Program-made: the position numbers and the translations under genes | In this document: piece by piece, positions 1 through 9,334 of the stretch | How positions within the stretch are numbered: the first letter of the stretch is position 1 | Layout of the letters: each line of letters opens with the position of its first letter | Origin: an uncultured Bacteroides sp. | GTDB lineage: Bacteria; Bacteroidota; Bacteroidia; Bacteroidales; Bacteroidaceae | NCBI GenBank assembly: GCA_944321495.1 | Contig: CALULP010000002.1 | Location: 62,001-126,000, forward strand | Reading direction: 5' to 3' | DNA length: 64,000 bases | The notes under the pieces: model-generated | What the model saw: only the letters and a program-made list of their open reading frames with translations | Told to the model about the DNA's origin: nothing | The model's database searches: none

Positions 1-654
1 ACCAAGGACGGCGACATCCTGCCGGAAGACGCTTTCTGCAACGGCAGTGAAAAGATTTCCGCCGACGTGCCCATGATGGTGGGCAGTTGCCTCACCGAGG
101 GCGCCGGATACATGGCGCTGGGCAATCCCGGCTTCTTCAAGCAAAGCGAGGATGAAGTGATGGCCATCCTCCGCCGCATGTACGGCGATGATGCCGAGGA
201 CTATGCCAAGGCCTTCAAGGCAGCCTACCCCGGCCAGCCTGCCGCCATCATGCCGTTGATGGACTTCCGCTACCGTCCGCAGGCGTTGCGCCAGGTGGAG
301 GTGAAGTCGCAAGGCGGCGGAGCTCCCGTGTGGAACTTCCTCTTTACCTACCGCAGCACCTCGCTGGACGGCACCGTCACGGCGCTCCATTGCCTGGACC
401 TGCCCTACGTGTTCAACAACGTGGCGCGTTGCGGCTTTGTGACCGACGCCACGCCAGAGGCCATCCGCCTGGGCGACATCATGAGCAGCGCTTGGATTAA
501 CTTTGCCCGGACGGGCAACCCCAATGGCGAGGGCGTGCCCCAGTGGCCTGCCTACACGCCGGACAAGAAGGCGACTATGCTGTTCGACACCGAGTGTGAG
601 GTGCGTTATGGCTTCGACGCCGCCCTGCAAGAGGTAGTGGCTCGCAAAAGGTAA
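1..654 (+). CDS. Type-B carboxylesterase, C-terminal part (cut by window edge)
   Basis: The reading frame is open from the first base, so the gene begins outside the window; 217 codons remain. Visible parts of the alpha/beta-hydrolase fold of the carboxylesterase type-B family are the acidic residue in GSCLTEG, the catalytic-histidine motif LHCLDLPYVF, and the family tail NFARTGNPNGEGVPQWPAY. The nucleophile region lies upstream and is not seen. It is probably a secreted or periplasmic esterase acting on acyl or aryl esters; the substrate is unknown. It ends 65 bases before a second esterase of the same family, so the two probably form a tandem operon with the GH3 gene that follows. Confidence 0.9.
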   Translation, partial: TKDGDILPEDAFCNGSEKISADVPMMVGSCLTEGAGYMALGNPGFFKQSEDEVMAILRRMYGDDAEDYAKAFKAAYPGQPAAIMPLMDFRYRPQALRQVEVKSQGGGAPVWNFLFTYRSTSLDGTVTALHCLDLPYVFNNVARCGFVTDATPEAIRLGDIMSSAWINFARTGNPNGEGVPQWPAYTPDKKATMLFDTECEVRYGFDAALQEVVARKR

Positions 655-719
655 GAAAATTAAGGATTGGGAATTAAATGTTTGTCCCTATAATTATTAT
701 TATCAATACATTAGTAAAA

Positions 720-2324
720 ATGAAGAAACTGTTTTTATCATTGGCATTGTCCTTGCTGGCAGCAGGGGCGTTGCAAGCACAAAATCCGCAGGTGAAGACC
801 GCCGACGGTATTTTGGAAGGCGTGAACGAATCGGGTGTGAAAGTATTCAAGGGCGTGCCTTTTGCCGCGCCTCCTGTGGGCGACCTCCGCTGGAAGGCTC
901 CCCAGCCCGTACAGAAGTGGGACGGCGTGCGTGAGGCCAAGCAGTTCGGGCCCAACCCCATGCAGCAAGCCGTCTTCGGCGACATGAATTTCGGTACCAA
1001 GGAGTTCAGCGAAGACTGCCTGTACCTTAACATCTGGACGCCCGCCAAGACGATGGACGAGAAGCTGCCCGTGCTTATCTACTTCAACGGCGGCGGTCTG
1101 ATGGCCGGCAGTGGCAGCGAGCCGCGCTACGCCGGTTGGTCGATGGCAAGGAAAGGCATCGTTTCCATCACGGCAAACTACCGCGAGGGCATCTTCGGCT
1201 TCTTTGCCCACCCGGAACTCTCCAAGGAAACCAGCTACAAAGGTTCGGGCAACTACGGCTTCCTGGACCAGGTGGCAGCCATCACGTGGGTGAAGAACAA
1301 CATTGCGGCCTTTGGTGGCGACCCCGACCGCATCACCATCGTGGGCGAGTCGGCAGGCTCCATGTCGGTCAGCATTCTGATGGCTTCCCCGTTGTGCCAG
1401 GGCTTGTTTGCCCAAGCCATGGGTTCAAGTGGTGCCGTGCTTAACTTCAATAAGATATCCACTCTGAAGGAGGCTGAAGCCGCCGGCGAGGAAAAAGCCA
1501 AGCAGATAGGTTGTAAGTCGCTCAAGGAACTCCGCGCCATGCCTGCAGAAGAATTAATGGAAAAGGCTGCCGTGACAAGCGTACCTATTTATAATGTCGA
1601 CAACTATTTCATGCCCGAACAGCCGGCGGACATCTACTCCCAGGGCAAGCAGGCACAAGTGCCCTTGCTGGTAGGCGGCAACTCGTGCGAAATGGTGCCC
1701 ATGGCCATCCTGGCAGGAAAGCCCGCCACCATCGACAACCTGAAGGCAGGCGCTCGTGCCACCTTTGGCGACAACGTGGACAAACTGTTCGAGATGTACG
1801 GCCTGCTGACCGATGCCGACGTGTTGAGCCAGAAAGGCGTTGACCTGGCTTCGGACATCTTCCTGGCCTACAGCACCTGGAAGTGGGGACACATGCACAA
1901 ACTCACCGGCAACAGCCCCGTTTACCGCTACTACTATTCGCACCCGCGGCCGGACATGATTGACAAGACCAAGGTGGCCGGACTGGCAGGCGGCGTGCAG
2001 GAGAAGAAAGCCGGCGAACCCGAAGCTCCAAAGATGCCCGCAGGCGCCGTGCACTCTGCCGACATCGAGTACGCCATGGGCACACTGTCCACCAACCTCG
2101 TGTTCGACTGGCAGCCGGAAGACTACTGGGTGTCCGACATCTTCCAGAACTACTACGTCAACTTCATCAAGACGGGCAACCCCAACGGCCTCGGCCTGCC
2201 GGAATGGACGCCGACCAACGGCCAGGACGTAGCCCCCGTGATGCACATCGACGTGAACACCTTCCAGAAAGCCGACAAGCAGATGGAGGACCGCTACGAG
2301 TACATCGACTCCCTGTTCTGGTAA
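720..2324 (+). CDS. Secreted type-B carboxylesterase
   Basis: 534 residues, normal for carboxylesterase type B. I place the start at 720 because it gives a clean signal peptide (MKKLFLSL... ending AGALQAQ); an in-frame ATG at 678 would add a stretch of isoleucines in front of it. The oxyanion-hole motif NGGG is at residues 123-126, the nucleophile in GESAGS is Ser211, the likely acid is Glu324 and the catalytic His is 445 (AVHSADIEYAMG). All triad positions are present. It hydrolyses carboxylic esters in the periplasm or at the cell surface, perhaps acyl groups on glycans given the GH3 gene 125 bases downstream. A family member of 456 residues also occurs at 36254. Confidence 0.92.
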   Translation: MKKLFLSLALSLLAAGALQAQNPQVKTADGILEGVNESGVKVFKGVPFAAPPVGDLRWKAPQPVQKWDGVREAKQFGPNPMQQAVFGDMNFGTKEFSEDCLYLNIWTPAKTMDEKLPVLIYFNGGGLMAGSGSEPRYAGWSMARKGIVSITANYREGIFGFFAHPELSKETSYKGSGNYGFLDQVAAITWVKNNIAAFGGDPDRITIVGESAGSMSVSILMASPLCQGLFAQAMGSSGAVLNFNKISTLKEAEAAGEEKAKQIGCKSLKELRAMPAEELMEKAAVTSVPIYNVDNYFMPEQPADIYSQGKQAQVPLLVGGNSCEMVPMAILAGKPATIDNLKAGARATFGDNVDKLFEMYGLLTDADVLSQKGVDLASDIFLAYSTWKWGHMHKLTGNSPVYRYYYSHPRPDMIDKTKVAGLAGGVQEKKAGEPEAPKMPAGAVHSADIEYAMGTLSTNLVFDWQPEDYWVSDIFQNYYVNFIKTGNPNGLGLPEWTPTNGQDVAPVMHIDVNTFQKADKQMEDRYEYIDSLFW

Positions 2325-2328
2325 ACGA

Positions 2329-2409
2329 GATGAGTGATTAGCGAGTTAATGATGAGTGATTAATGTGCTGTAGTAAGATTACTCATCGTTAACCCGCTAA
2401 TCACTCATC
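2329..2409. repeat. Long imperfect inverted repeat between esterase and GH3 gene
   Basis: The arm at 2329-2357 (GATGAGTGATTAGCGAGTTA...) pairs with 2381-2409 over 29 bases with two differences, around a 23-base loop. It starts four bases after the esterase stop. No T-run follows, so it is not a standard terminator. Its wording (GATTAG, AGTGATTA) is shared with the tandem repeat at 43465-43585. Confidence 0.8.
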
Positions 2410-2449
2410 ACTTATCCGCTAATCTCTAACAAAAAAATACCGCATCCTA

Positions 2450-4765
2450 ATGAAAAAACACCTATATAGAAAACCGATATTGGCAGGTATGTGCTTGCTG
2501 GCAGTGTCTGTTTCTTTGCCCATGCAGGCAAACGGTGACGGCAAGGACTTCGTCATCGTCACCCAAGAGGGCGGCAAGACGTTGGGCTACTCGCCGGCGT
2601 CGGGCGTACAGATTCTTACCGTGGACGGGTTGAAGTTCAAGGACCTCAACCGCAACGGCAAGCTCGACAAGTATGAAGACTGGCGCCTGCCCGCCAAGGA
2701 GCGCGCACAGGACCTTGCCTCGCAACTCAGCATCGAGGAGATTGCCGGGCTGATGCTGTACAGCGCCCACCAGGCCATACCGGGTGCAAGTGCCGGTTTC
2801 GGGGCGGCTACCTATGGCGGAAAGACGCTGGAGGAAAGCGGTGCCAAGCCGTCGGACATCAGCGACCAGCAACGCAAGTTCCTGGTAGAAGACAACCTGC
2901 GCCACGTGCTCATTACCAGCGTGCAGTCGCCCCGTGTGGCTGCCGAGTGGAACAACAACGTGCAGGCCCTGTGCGAGGGCATAGGCCACGGCATCCCCGC
3001 CAACAACAGCTCCGACCCGCGCCACGGCACCACGGCCAATACTGAGTACAACGCCGGGGCAGGCGGCCAAATCTCCCTGTGGCCCGGCCAGTTGGGCCTG
3101 GCTGCCACGTTCGACCCCGCCCTGGTGCGCCGCTTTGGCGACATCGCTTCGCACGAATACCGTGCCCTAGGCATTGCCACCGCCCTCTCCCCGCAGATTG
3201 ACCTGGCCACTGAGCCCCGCTGGAGCCGCGTGAACGGCACCTTTGGCGAAGACTACGACCTGGCCACCGACATGGCGCGCGCCTATTGCGACGGCTTCCA
3301 GTCCAGCGAGGACAACAACGGGGGCTGGGGCATGTACAGCGTGAACGCCATGATTAAGCACTGGCCGGGCGGAGGCCCCGAAGAAGGGGGACGCGACGGC
3401 CACTTCGACTACGGCAAATACGCCGTATATCCCGGCAACAACTTCGACAACCTGTTGCGTCCCTTCACCGAAGGCGCCTTCAAGCTGGAGGGCGGCACAG
3501 GGATGGCGGCCAGCGTAATGCCCTACTACACCATCTCCTACGGGCAGAACGGCGGCACGGGCAGCAACCGCGGCAACAGCTACAACCGCTACCTCATCAC
3601 CGACCTGCTGCGCGGGAAGTACGGCTTCGACGGCGTGGTGTGCACCGACTGGATGATTACCGCCGACGTGACGGGCGTATCCAAGTTTGAAGGCAAATGC
3701 TGGGGCGCCGAAAACCTCAGCGTGGAGCAACGCCACTACGAGATACTGAAGGCCGGCGTCGACCAGTTTGGCGGGAACAACGACAAAGGCCCCGTCATCA
3801 TGGCGTACAAGATGTGGAAGGACGAGTTCGGCACCCGATCCGCCCGCCAGCGCTTCGAGCAGTCGGCCGTGCGCCTGCTGGTCAACATCTTCCGCACCGG
3901 GCTGTTCGAGAACCCTTACCTCGACCCTGCCAAAAGCGAGAAGATTGTGGGCAAGCCGGAGTACATGAAGGCAGGCTATGATGCACAGCTCAAGAGCATC
4001 GTCCTGCTGAAAAACAAGGGCGGCGTCCTCCCGCTGAAAGGCCGCAAGCTGAAAGCCTACATGCCCAAGCGCTTCGTGAAAGGCGTGCCCGACTGGTGGG
4101 GCATCAAGGCCGAGGACAAGACCGACTATCCCGTCAGCCCAGCCGTGGTGGAGAAGTATTTCGACCTGACGGACAACCCCGCCGAGGCCGACTTCGCCCT
4201 GGTGTTCATCGAGAGCCCCAACGGCGGTACCGGTTACAGCGATGACGACGTGGCGGCAGGCGGCAACGGCTACGTGCCCATCTCCCTGCAATACGGCCCC
4301 TACACCGCCGCCACCGCGCGCGCAGTGAGCCTGGCAGGCGGCGATACGTTTGAGGACTTCGACAACCGCTCGTACAAGGACAAGTCGTTCACCGCCTACA
4401 ACACCACCGACGCGAAGTTAGTGGCCGACACCCGCCGGGCCATCGGCGACAAGCCCCTCATCCTCTCCGTGAAGTGCTACAAGCCCTGCGTGCTGGCCGA
4501 GGTCGAGCCGTATGCCGACGCCATTGTCGTCGACTTCGAGACGCAGGCACAGGCCATCCTCGACATCGTGAAAGGCAAGGCAGAGCCCAGCGGCCTGCTG
4601 CCCATGCAGTTCCCCAAGGACATGCTCACCGTTGAGGCGCAGCAGGAAGACGTGCCCCGCGACATGCAGCCATACGTGGACTCCGAGGGCAATGCCTACG
4701 ACTTTGCTTTCGGGCTGGATTGGGACGGCGTCATCCGCGACGAACGGGTGCAGCGGTACAAGTAA
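2450..4765 (+). CDS. Glycoside hydrolase family 3 (beta-glucosidase-like)
   Basis: 771 residues with a signal peptide (cleavage near residue 27, PMQA-NG). The family 3 N-terminal TIM barrel is recognised from KYEDWRLPAKERAQDLASQL, SDPRHGTT and the region around IKHWPGGGPEEGGRDGH. The nucleophile region GVVCTDWM puts the catalytic Asp at residue 400. The C-terminal alpha/beta sandwich follows from about residue 520 (SIVLLKNKGGVLPL). The enzyme probably removes beta-linked glucose or a similar sugar from oligosaccharides in the periplasm. The specific linkage cannot be read from sequence. It is codirectional with the two esterases upstream, which suggests joint action on esterified plant or host glycosides. 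Confidence 0.92.
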   Translation: MKKHLYRKPILAGMCLLAVSVSLPMQANGDGKDFVIVTQEGGKTLGYSPASGVQILTVDGLKFKDLNRNGKLDKYEDWRLPAKERAQDLASQLSIEEIAGLMLYSAHQAIPGASAGFGAATYGGKTLEESGAKPSDISDQQRKFLVEDNLRHVLITSVQSPRVAAEWNNNVQALCEGIGHGIPANNSSDPRHGTTANTEYNAGAGGQISLWPGQLGLAATFDPALVRRFGDIASHEYRALGIATALSPQIDLATEPRWSRVNGTFGEDYDLATDMARAYCDGFQSSEDNNGGWGMYSVNAMIKHWPGGGPEEGGRDGHFDYGKYAVYPGNNFDNLLRPFTEGAFKLEGGTGMAASVMPYYTISYGQNGGTGSNRGNSYNRYLITDLLRGKYGFDGVVCTDWMITADVTGVSKFEGKCWGAENLSVEQRHYEILKAGVDQFGGNNDKGPVIMAYKMWKDEFGTRSARQRFEQSAVRLLVNIFRTGLFENPYLDPAKSEKIVGKPEYMKAGYDAQLKSIVLLKNKGGVLPLKGRKLKAYMPKRFVKGVPDWWGIKAEDKTDYPVSPAVVEKYFDLTDNPAEADFALVFIESPNGGTGYSDDDVAAGGNGYVPISLQYGPYTAATARAVSLAGGDTFEDFDNRSYKDKSFTAYNTTDAKLVADTRRAIGDKPLILSVKCYKPCVLAEVEPYADAIVVDFETQAQAILDIVKGKAEPSGLLPMQFPKDMLTVEAQQEDVPRDMQPYVDSEGNAYDFAFGLDWDGVIRDERVQRYK

Positions 4766-4792
4766 CGGGCTATCCCGAATCTGGATAATGCT

Positions 4793-4831
4793 GGCCGGCC
4801 GAGACATCCATTGTTCTTGGCCGGCCTTTTT
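4793..4831 (+). terminator. Intrinsic terminator after GH3 gene
   Basis: GGCCGGCCGAGA (4793-4804) pairs with TCTTGGCCGGCC (4815-4826), one G-U pair included, around a 10-base loop and is followed by TTTTT (4827-4831). It starts 28 bases after the GH3 stop. Confidence 0.88.
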
Positions 4832-4852
4832 CATGCCCCGGCCCGGCAGCTG

Positions 4853-4935
4853 CCTTGTCCGCTGTTTTTTCGGTCCATGGCGCCGAAGCCGGACCGAAGG
4901 AGTACCGAAGGGGGTACGAGCCGGGTAAGGCCCGG
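4853..4935. repeat. Dispersed 83-base repeat, copy 1
   Basis: Aligns without gaps to 45803-45885 at a constant offset of 40950 bases, with about 14 differences over 83 bases by hand count. Conserved blocks include CCTTGTCCG, CGGTCCAT, GCCGAAGCC, AGTACCGA and GGGGTACGA. Copy 1 can pair CGGTCC with GGACCG; copy 2 cannot. Neither copy has a convincing coding frame. Confidence 0.8.
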
Positions 4936-5253
4936 TTTTGTCAGGATATATGCTTTATGCGGAGGGTAAGGCGGATTTTAGGGAACAAAAGTCCAAGGAT
5001 TGGTGTACATGGAGAAGTACTTGTTAAAATAACCAAAAGTCACACCTGTGCAAGGTTACGTTCTATTCCTTTTTTCCCTAATTTTGCGCACTCAAATAGG
5101 AATATAGGAAGTACGATATGGAAATTTACACAGTCTGTTACAAGAATAAAATTCACGATTTCCACACATGGGGCGCAGCGGCTTTGATTTAATCTTGGCG
5201 CCTCTTTTCCAAAGCTATATTCATTCTATAAACATAAAATAATTCGTTAACTT

Positions 5254-6567
5254 ATGAGCAAAAAGACAAGGCTCATAGGGCTGTTGTGCATTACAGTCCT
5301 ATGCAGCCAGGGGGTGTGTGCCCAAACCCGGCAGATGGGCATGGAAGAACTGTTCCGTCTTGCTGACGGACAGAGTAGAAGTATTCAAACGTACCGAACG
5401 GGGAGGGAAGCCGCCGAGGAAGCCTTTAAAGCAGCCAAGGCGCAACGGCTACCGGATGTGAATGTATCCCTTTCTGCCAGCTATCTTGGCAACGGCAAGC
5501 TATGGGACAGGGATTTCGGCAACGCCATGACGGTGGATATGCCGCACTTCGGCAACAACTTCGCATTGGAGGCGCAGCAGGTCATCTATGCAGGCGGAGC
5601 CATCAGCAGCGGCATCAGGCAGGCTGAACTTGGCAAGCTGTTGGCGGAACTCGACTTGCAGAAGAATGTGCAGGAGGTACGTTTCCTGTTGGTGGGACAT
5701 TACCTGAACCTCTACAAACTGGACAACCAAATCCGGGTGTTGCAGAAGAACATGGAACTGACCGATGAAGTCATTGCCAACATGAAAGCCCGCAGGGAAC
5801 AAGGCACGGTCCTGAAAAACGACATTACACGCTATGAACTGCAAAAGGAGCAGCTGAACCTGCAATGGACGAGGGTTAAGGATGCACGGAGAATAGCGAA
5901 CCATCAACTGGTGACCACCTTGCATCTACCGGAAGATACCGAAATCGTGCCTGACACTTCTTTACTGGAACGGCAAATTCTTACTCTTACGGAGGAGGAT
6001 TGGCAGGATATGGCGGAAGCCAACAATATTGTCTTGAAACAGACGCAAGCCGCTATCCGGATGAATGAGCAGGAAGTAAAGCAGGAGCGTGCGGAACGCC
6101 TGCCGCACATATCCATTGTGGCAGCAGACCATTTGGACGGGCCTATCACCATTGAGGTGCCTGTGCTGGACAATAATTTCAATTATTGGTACATAGGTGT
6201 AGGCGTGAAATACAACCTTTCCTCCCTTTTTAAAAACAACAAGAAGCTGAAACAGGCACGGCTGAATGTGCGTCAGGCGCAGGAACAACACCAGTTGGCA
6301 CAAGAGCAAGTGGAAAATGCCGTGCAGGAAGGATATGTGAACTTCCTGACCGCCTTTACCGACTTGCGGACGCAAGAGAACAGCGTAAGGCTGGCTGACG
6401 AGAATTATCATGTCACCGACAACCGCTACAAGAATGAAATGGCATTGCTGACTGACATGCTGGATGCCAGCAACATGAAGCTCACCGCCGACTTGGGACT
6501 GGTGGATGCCTGCATCAACATCCTGTACAATTATTATAAGATGAAATACATCACACATACTTTATAA
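5254..6567 (+). CDS. TolC-family outer membrane efflux protein
   Basis: 437 residues, with a signal peptide ending CSQGVCAQ (about residue 24). The rest is the alternating helix-rich, heptad-like pattern of the outer membrane efflux family, with the two-fold internal repeat expected of TolC (the second half begins near residue 240). It forms the outer membrane and periplasmic channel of a tripartite pump. The gene is first in a tight operon: 13 bases to the HlyD-type adaptor, which overlaps the MFS gene by one base. It looks more AT-rich than the upstream genes. The order OMF-MFP-MFS is typical of Bacteroidetes EmrAB-TolC-like drug efflux systems. Confidence 0.93.
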   Translation: MSKKTRLIGLLCITVLCSQGVCAQTRQMGMEELFRLADGQSRSIQTYRTGREAAEEAFKAAKAQRLPDVNVSLSASYLGNGKLWDRDFGNAMTVDMPHFGNNFALEAQQVIYAGGAISSGIRQAELGKLLAELDLQKNVQEVRFLLVGHYLNLYKLDNQIRVLQKNMELTDEVIANMKARREQGTVLKNDITRYELQKEQLNLQWTRVKDARRIANHQLVTTLHLPEDTEIVPDTSLLERQILTLTEEDWQDMAEANNIVLKQTQAAIRMNEQEVKQERAERLPHISIVAADHLDGPITIEVPVLDNNFNYWYIGVGVKYNLSSLFKNNKKLKQARLNVRQAQEQHQLAQEQVENAVQEGYVNFLTAFTDLRTQENSVRLADENYHVTDNRYKNEMALLTDMLDASNMKLTADLGLVDACINILYNYYKMKYITHTL

Positions 6568-6580
6568 ACAGAAAAACATT

Positions 6581-7615
6581 ATGGTTACAAGAAAGACTAA
6601 AAAATTGGTTTACAACATAGTTGTTATTGCATTGCTGGTTATCGGAATGGCATACGTGTGTTCACGTTTCATCCATTTGGGGAATGTGGAATATACGGAC
6701 AATGCGCAGGTTAAACAACACATCACTCCCGTCAATACGCGGGTGCAGGGCTTCATCAAGAAGATTTATTTCGGGGAATACCAGCCGATACGCAAGGGCG
6801 ACACGTTGCTCGTGATTGAAGAGGCGGAATTCAGGTTGCGTTTGGCACAAGCCGAAGCGGACTTGGCAAACGCACTGGCAGGACAGCAGGTCACCCATGC
6901 CGGGATAGCCACTACGCAAAACAATCTGAGCGTCAATGACGCTACCATCGAGGAAGTCCGCGTGCAACGGGCCAATGCGGAACGCGAGTTGCAACGGTAC
7001 GGGAAACTCTTGGAGGAGGATGCTGTCACCCGGCAGCAATATGACAACATTAAGACGGCATACGATGCCATCAACGCGCGGTATGAGCAGGCGCTTCGCA
7101 TGAAGCATTCCACATCCTTGACAAAGGACGAACAGACGCGTCGGCTGGGACAAAACGAGGCTGCCATCCGTTTGGCGCAAGCCGCCGTGGATTTGGCCCG
7201 GCTGAACCTGTCCTATACGGTCATCGTCGCTACCTGCGACGGCGTGACGGGGCGCAAGGATATACACGAAGGGCAGTTGGTGCAGCCCGGCCAGACAATG
7301 GTGGACATTGTGGACAATGGCGACTTGTGGGTCATCGCCAATTATCGGGAAACCCAGCTCCCGAATATCAAGGAAGGGGCCGAGGTCACTTTTACGGCCG
7401 ATGCCGTTCCGGGCATAAGCTATAAAGGTGTGGTGGAATCCATCTCCGATGCTACCGGGGCGGCGTTCTCCTTGATACCGCAGGACAATGCTACCGGCAA
7501 TTTCGTGAAAGTGGAGCAGAGGGTTCCTGTCCGCATCCGTCTGCAAGGCAATGACACGGACAAGGTGAGTAGGTTGAGGGCAGGTTTCAATGTGGAATGT
7601 AAAGTGAAATACTGA
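6581..7615 (+). CDS. HlyD/EmrA-type membrane fusion protein
   Basis: 344 residues. One N-terminal membrane helix (about residues 9-29) anchors it in the inner membrane. Then comes the lipoyl-like segment starting YTDNAQVKQHITPVNTRVQG, a long coiled-coil hairpin (about residues 85-210), and the second lipoyl half plus beta-barrel (DGVTGRKDIHEGQLVQPGQ). These are the EmrA/HlyD hallmarks. It links the MFS pump encoded next to the TolC channel encoded before it. The stop TGA (7613-7615) overlaps the next ATG (7615) in TGATG, suggesting translational coupling. Confidence 0.93.
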   Translation: MVTRKTKKLVYNIVVIALLVIGMAYVCSRFIHLGNVEYTDNAQVKQHITPVNTRVQGFIKKIYFGEYQPIRKGDTLLVIEEAEFRLRLAQAEADLANALAGQQVTHAGIATTQNNLSVNDATIEEVRVQRANAERELQRYGKLLEEDAVTRQQYDNIKTAYDAINARYEQALRMKHSTSLTKDEQTRRLGQNEAAIRLAQAAVDLARLNLSYTVIVATCDGVTGRKDIHEGQLVQPGQTMVDIVDNGDLWVIANYRETQLPNIKEGAEVTFTADAVPGISYKGVVESISDATGAAFSLIPQDNATGNFVKVEQRVPVRIRLQGNDTDKVSRLRAGFNVECKVKY

Positions 7616-9210
7616 TGAGCGGAGCTGCACAACCTATGCCTTTCTCCATGCCGATGTTCAGGAGTTTTGTTCCTGAGCGGATACGGCCTTGGATGTATGT
7701 ATTCATCGCCTTTACTTTCCAATTTTCCGGCGGGCTGTACCTCGGCACGCTGAACCAGATGATGGGCGAAACGACCTTGATGCGGGAAGACCTGTTGATG
7801 TGCCTTTACGCGAACCTGGCAGGGATGGCCATTTATTTCCCTTTGCTGTTCCGCATGAAATTCCGTTTCACCAACAAGACGTTACTTTGCGGGGCGGCTA
7901 CCGGGGTATTGCTCTGTAATCTGCTTGCGCCGCACATCACATTCCTGCCTTTTCTGTGGCTGATATGCTTCATCGAAGGCATGTGCAAGATACAAGGCAC
8001 GTTTGAATGCATGTCGAACATCCAGCTTTGGATGACGCCGACACGGGATTTTACCGTATTCTTCCCGATGCTTCATATTGTCATCTTGGGCAGCATGCAG
8101 TTGTCCGACTTGCTTGCCACTTACCTGATGTATTATTACCATTGGGATTACATGCAATGGTTCATCTGCGGCATCATGATGGTGGATTTGCTGGTATTGA
8201 CCGTATGTACACGCCATTTCCGTATGTTCAAGAAGTTTCCTTTGTTTGGCATCGATTGGCTGGGGGCGGTACTTTGGGCGATGCTTTTGTTGGAGATTGC
8301 TTACTTGTTCAACTACGGCGATTGGTATGACTGGTGGAACAGTCCGGTCATCTGCCAATTAAGCATGGTCATCATCGTTACGCTATTTTTCTGCGTCTGG
8401 AGGATGTTCACCATCCGTCACCCCTATTATGAACCGAAAATGTGGGCATACCGTCATCTGCTGCCCGTATTCATCCTGATTACACTGGTAGAAATGTTCC
8501 TTGCCACAGAACATGTGTTGGAAGAAGTCTATTTGGAGGAGGTGATGCACTATGGCACGGTGACAAGCGTACAATTGGACTGGCCTGTGCTGGTAGGGGT
8601 ATTGGCCGGATGCCTATTTGCCTATTGGTGGATGCATAGAAAGCGGTTCAATTACCTGCGGCTGATTATCATCGGGCTTGGAGGGATAATATGTTATTTG
8701 TTGGGAAACTATTTCTTAATTTCATCCGACATTCATATCTCACAGCTCTATCTGCCGATATTCTGCCGTGGTTTTGCTTACGCCGTGCTTAGCGCCACAT
8801 TTATGACTTGTCTGGAAGAGATTATGAGCTTCCAGCATTTTTTTCAGGCGTTATCGGTGTTCAACATGTTGCACATGGTCATGGGCGGCGTGATAGGGGC
8901 TGCCATTTACACGCGGGGATTGAAGTATTTTCTTCCCGATAATGTGGCACGTTATGGAGCTGCCATAGACAATGTTTCGGCAGGCAGAATACCGACAGAT
9001 GTACCACATTATGTGGAAACATTCATGTCGCAGATGACTGAAATCAGTGTCAAGCAGATCTACGGTTGGGCGGCATACGCCTGTATTTTCCTCTTCTTGC
9101 TGTTCCTGTTGTACGATGCACCGATACGTAGGGAGCTCAAACAAATACCGAGTTGGCAGAAAATAAGGCAAAAGATTGCTGAATCCTTTGCCGATAAAAA
9201 GTGGAAATGA
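7615..9210 (+). CDS. MFS drug-efflux transporter (EmrB/DHA2-like)
   Basis: 531 residues, highly hydrophobic, with about 14 predicted membrane segments, which fits the DHA2 (EmrB) branch of the major facilitator superfamily. Motifs of that branch are weak: the protein is rich in aromatic residues (for example YGDWYDWWNS at about residue 236), as in Bacteroidetes members. It is the energised inner-membrane pump of the operon and uses the proton gradient; the drug spectrum is unknown. It overlaps the adaptor gene by one base. No hairpin terminator follows within 120 bases. Confidence 0.88.
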   Translation: MSGAAQPMPFSMPMFRSFVPERIRPWMYVFIAFTFQFSGGLYLGTLNQMMGETTLMREDLLMCLYANLAGMAIYFPLLFRMKFRFTNKTLLCGAATGVLLCNLLAPHITFLPFLWLICFIEGMCKIQGTFECMSNIQLWMTPTRDFTVFFPMLHIVILGSMQLSDLLATYLMYYYHWDYMQWFICGIMMVDLLVLTVCTRHFRMFKKFPLFGIDWLGAVLWAMLLLEIAYLFNYGDWYDWWNSPVICQLSMVIIVTLFFCVWRMFTIRHPYYEPKMWAYRHLLPVFILITLVEMFLATEHVLEEVYLEEVMHYGTVTSVQLDWPVLVGVLAGCLFAYWWMHRKRFNYLRLIIIGLGGIICYLLGNYFLISSDIHISQLYLPIFCRGFAYAVLSATFMTCLEEIMSFQHFFQALSVFNMLHMVMGGVIGAAIYTRGLKYFLPDNVARYGAAIDNVSAGRIPTDVPHYVETFMSQMTEISVKQIYGWAAYACIFLFLLFLLYDAPIRRELKQIPSWQKIRQKIAESFADKKWK

Positions 9211-9245
9211 CTGTCCGCAAATCACATACTTTTAGTTTTATTTCA

Positions 9246-9253
9246 TACCTTTG
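9246..9253 (+). promoter_or_regulatory. Bacteroidetes -7 box ahead of pseudogene
   Basis: TACCTTTG matches TAnnTTTG exactly and lies 81 bases before the ATG at 9335. No clear TTTG lies 19-21 bases upstream, so only the -7 element is supported. Confidence 0.4.
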
Positions 9254-9334
9254 CAAATGTTGTTTGGCTGAAGAACATCGCAAATCTTGGAATTCTTGGA
9301 ACCATTCATGAATGTATAGCATATAAATATCCGT

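Larger units (their letters stand above)
4766..5253. other. 488-base gene-free region: terminator, dispersed repeat, AT-rich promoter region
   Basis: It holds, in order, the GH3 terminator (4793-4831), one copy of an 83-base dispersed repeat (4853-4935), and an AT-rich stretch leading to the efflux operon. A possible -7 box TAATTTTG lies at 5079-5086 without a convincing -33 partner. Short open frames across it show no coding signs. Confidence 0.7.
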
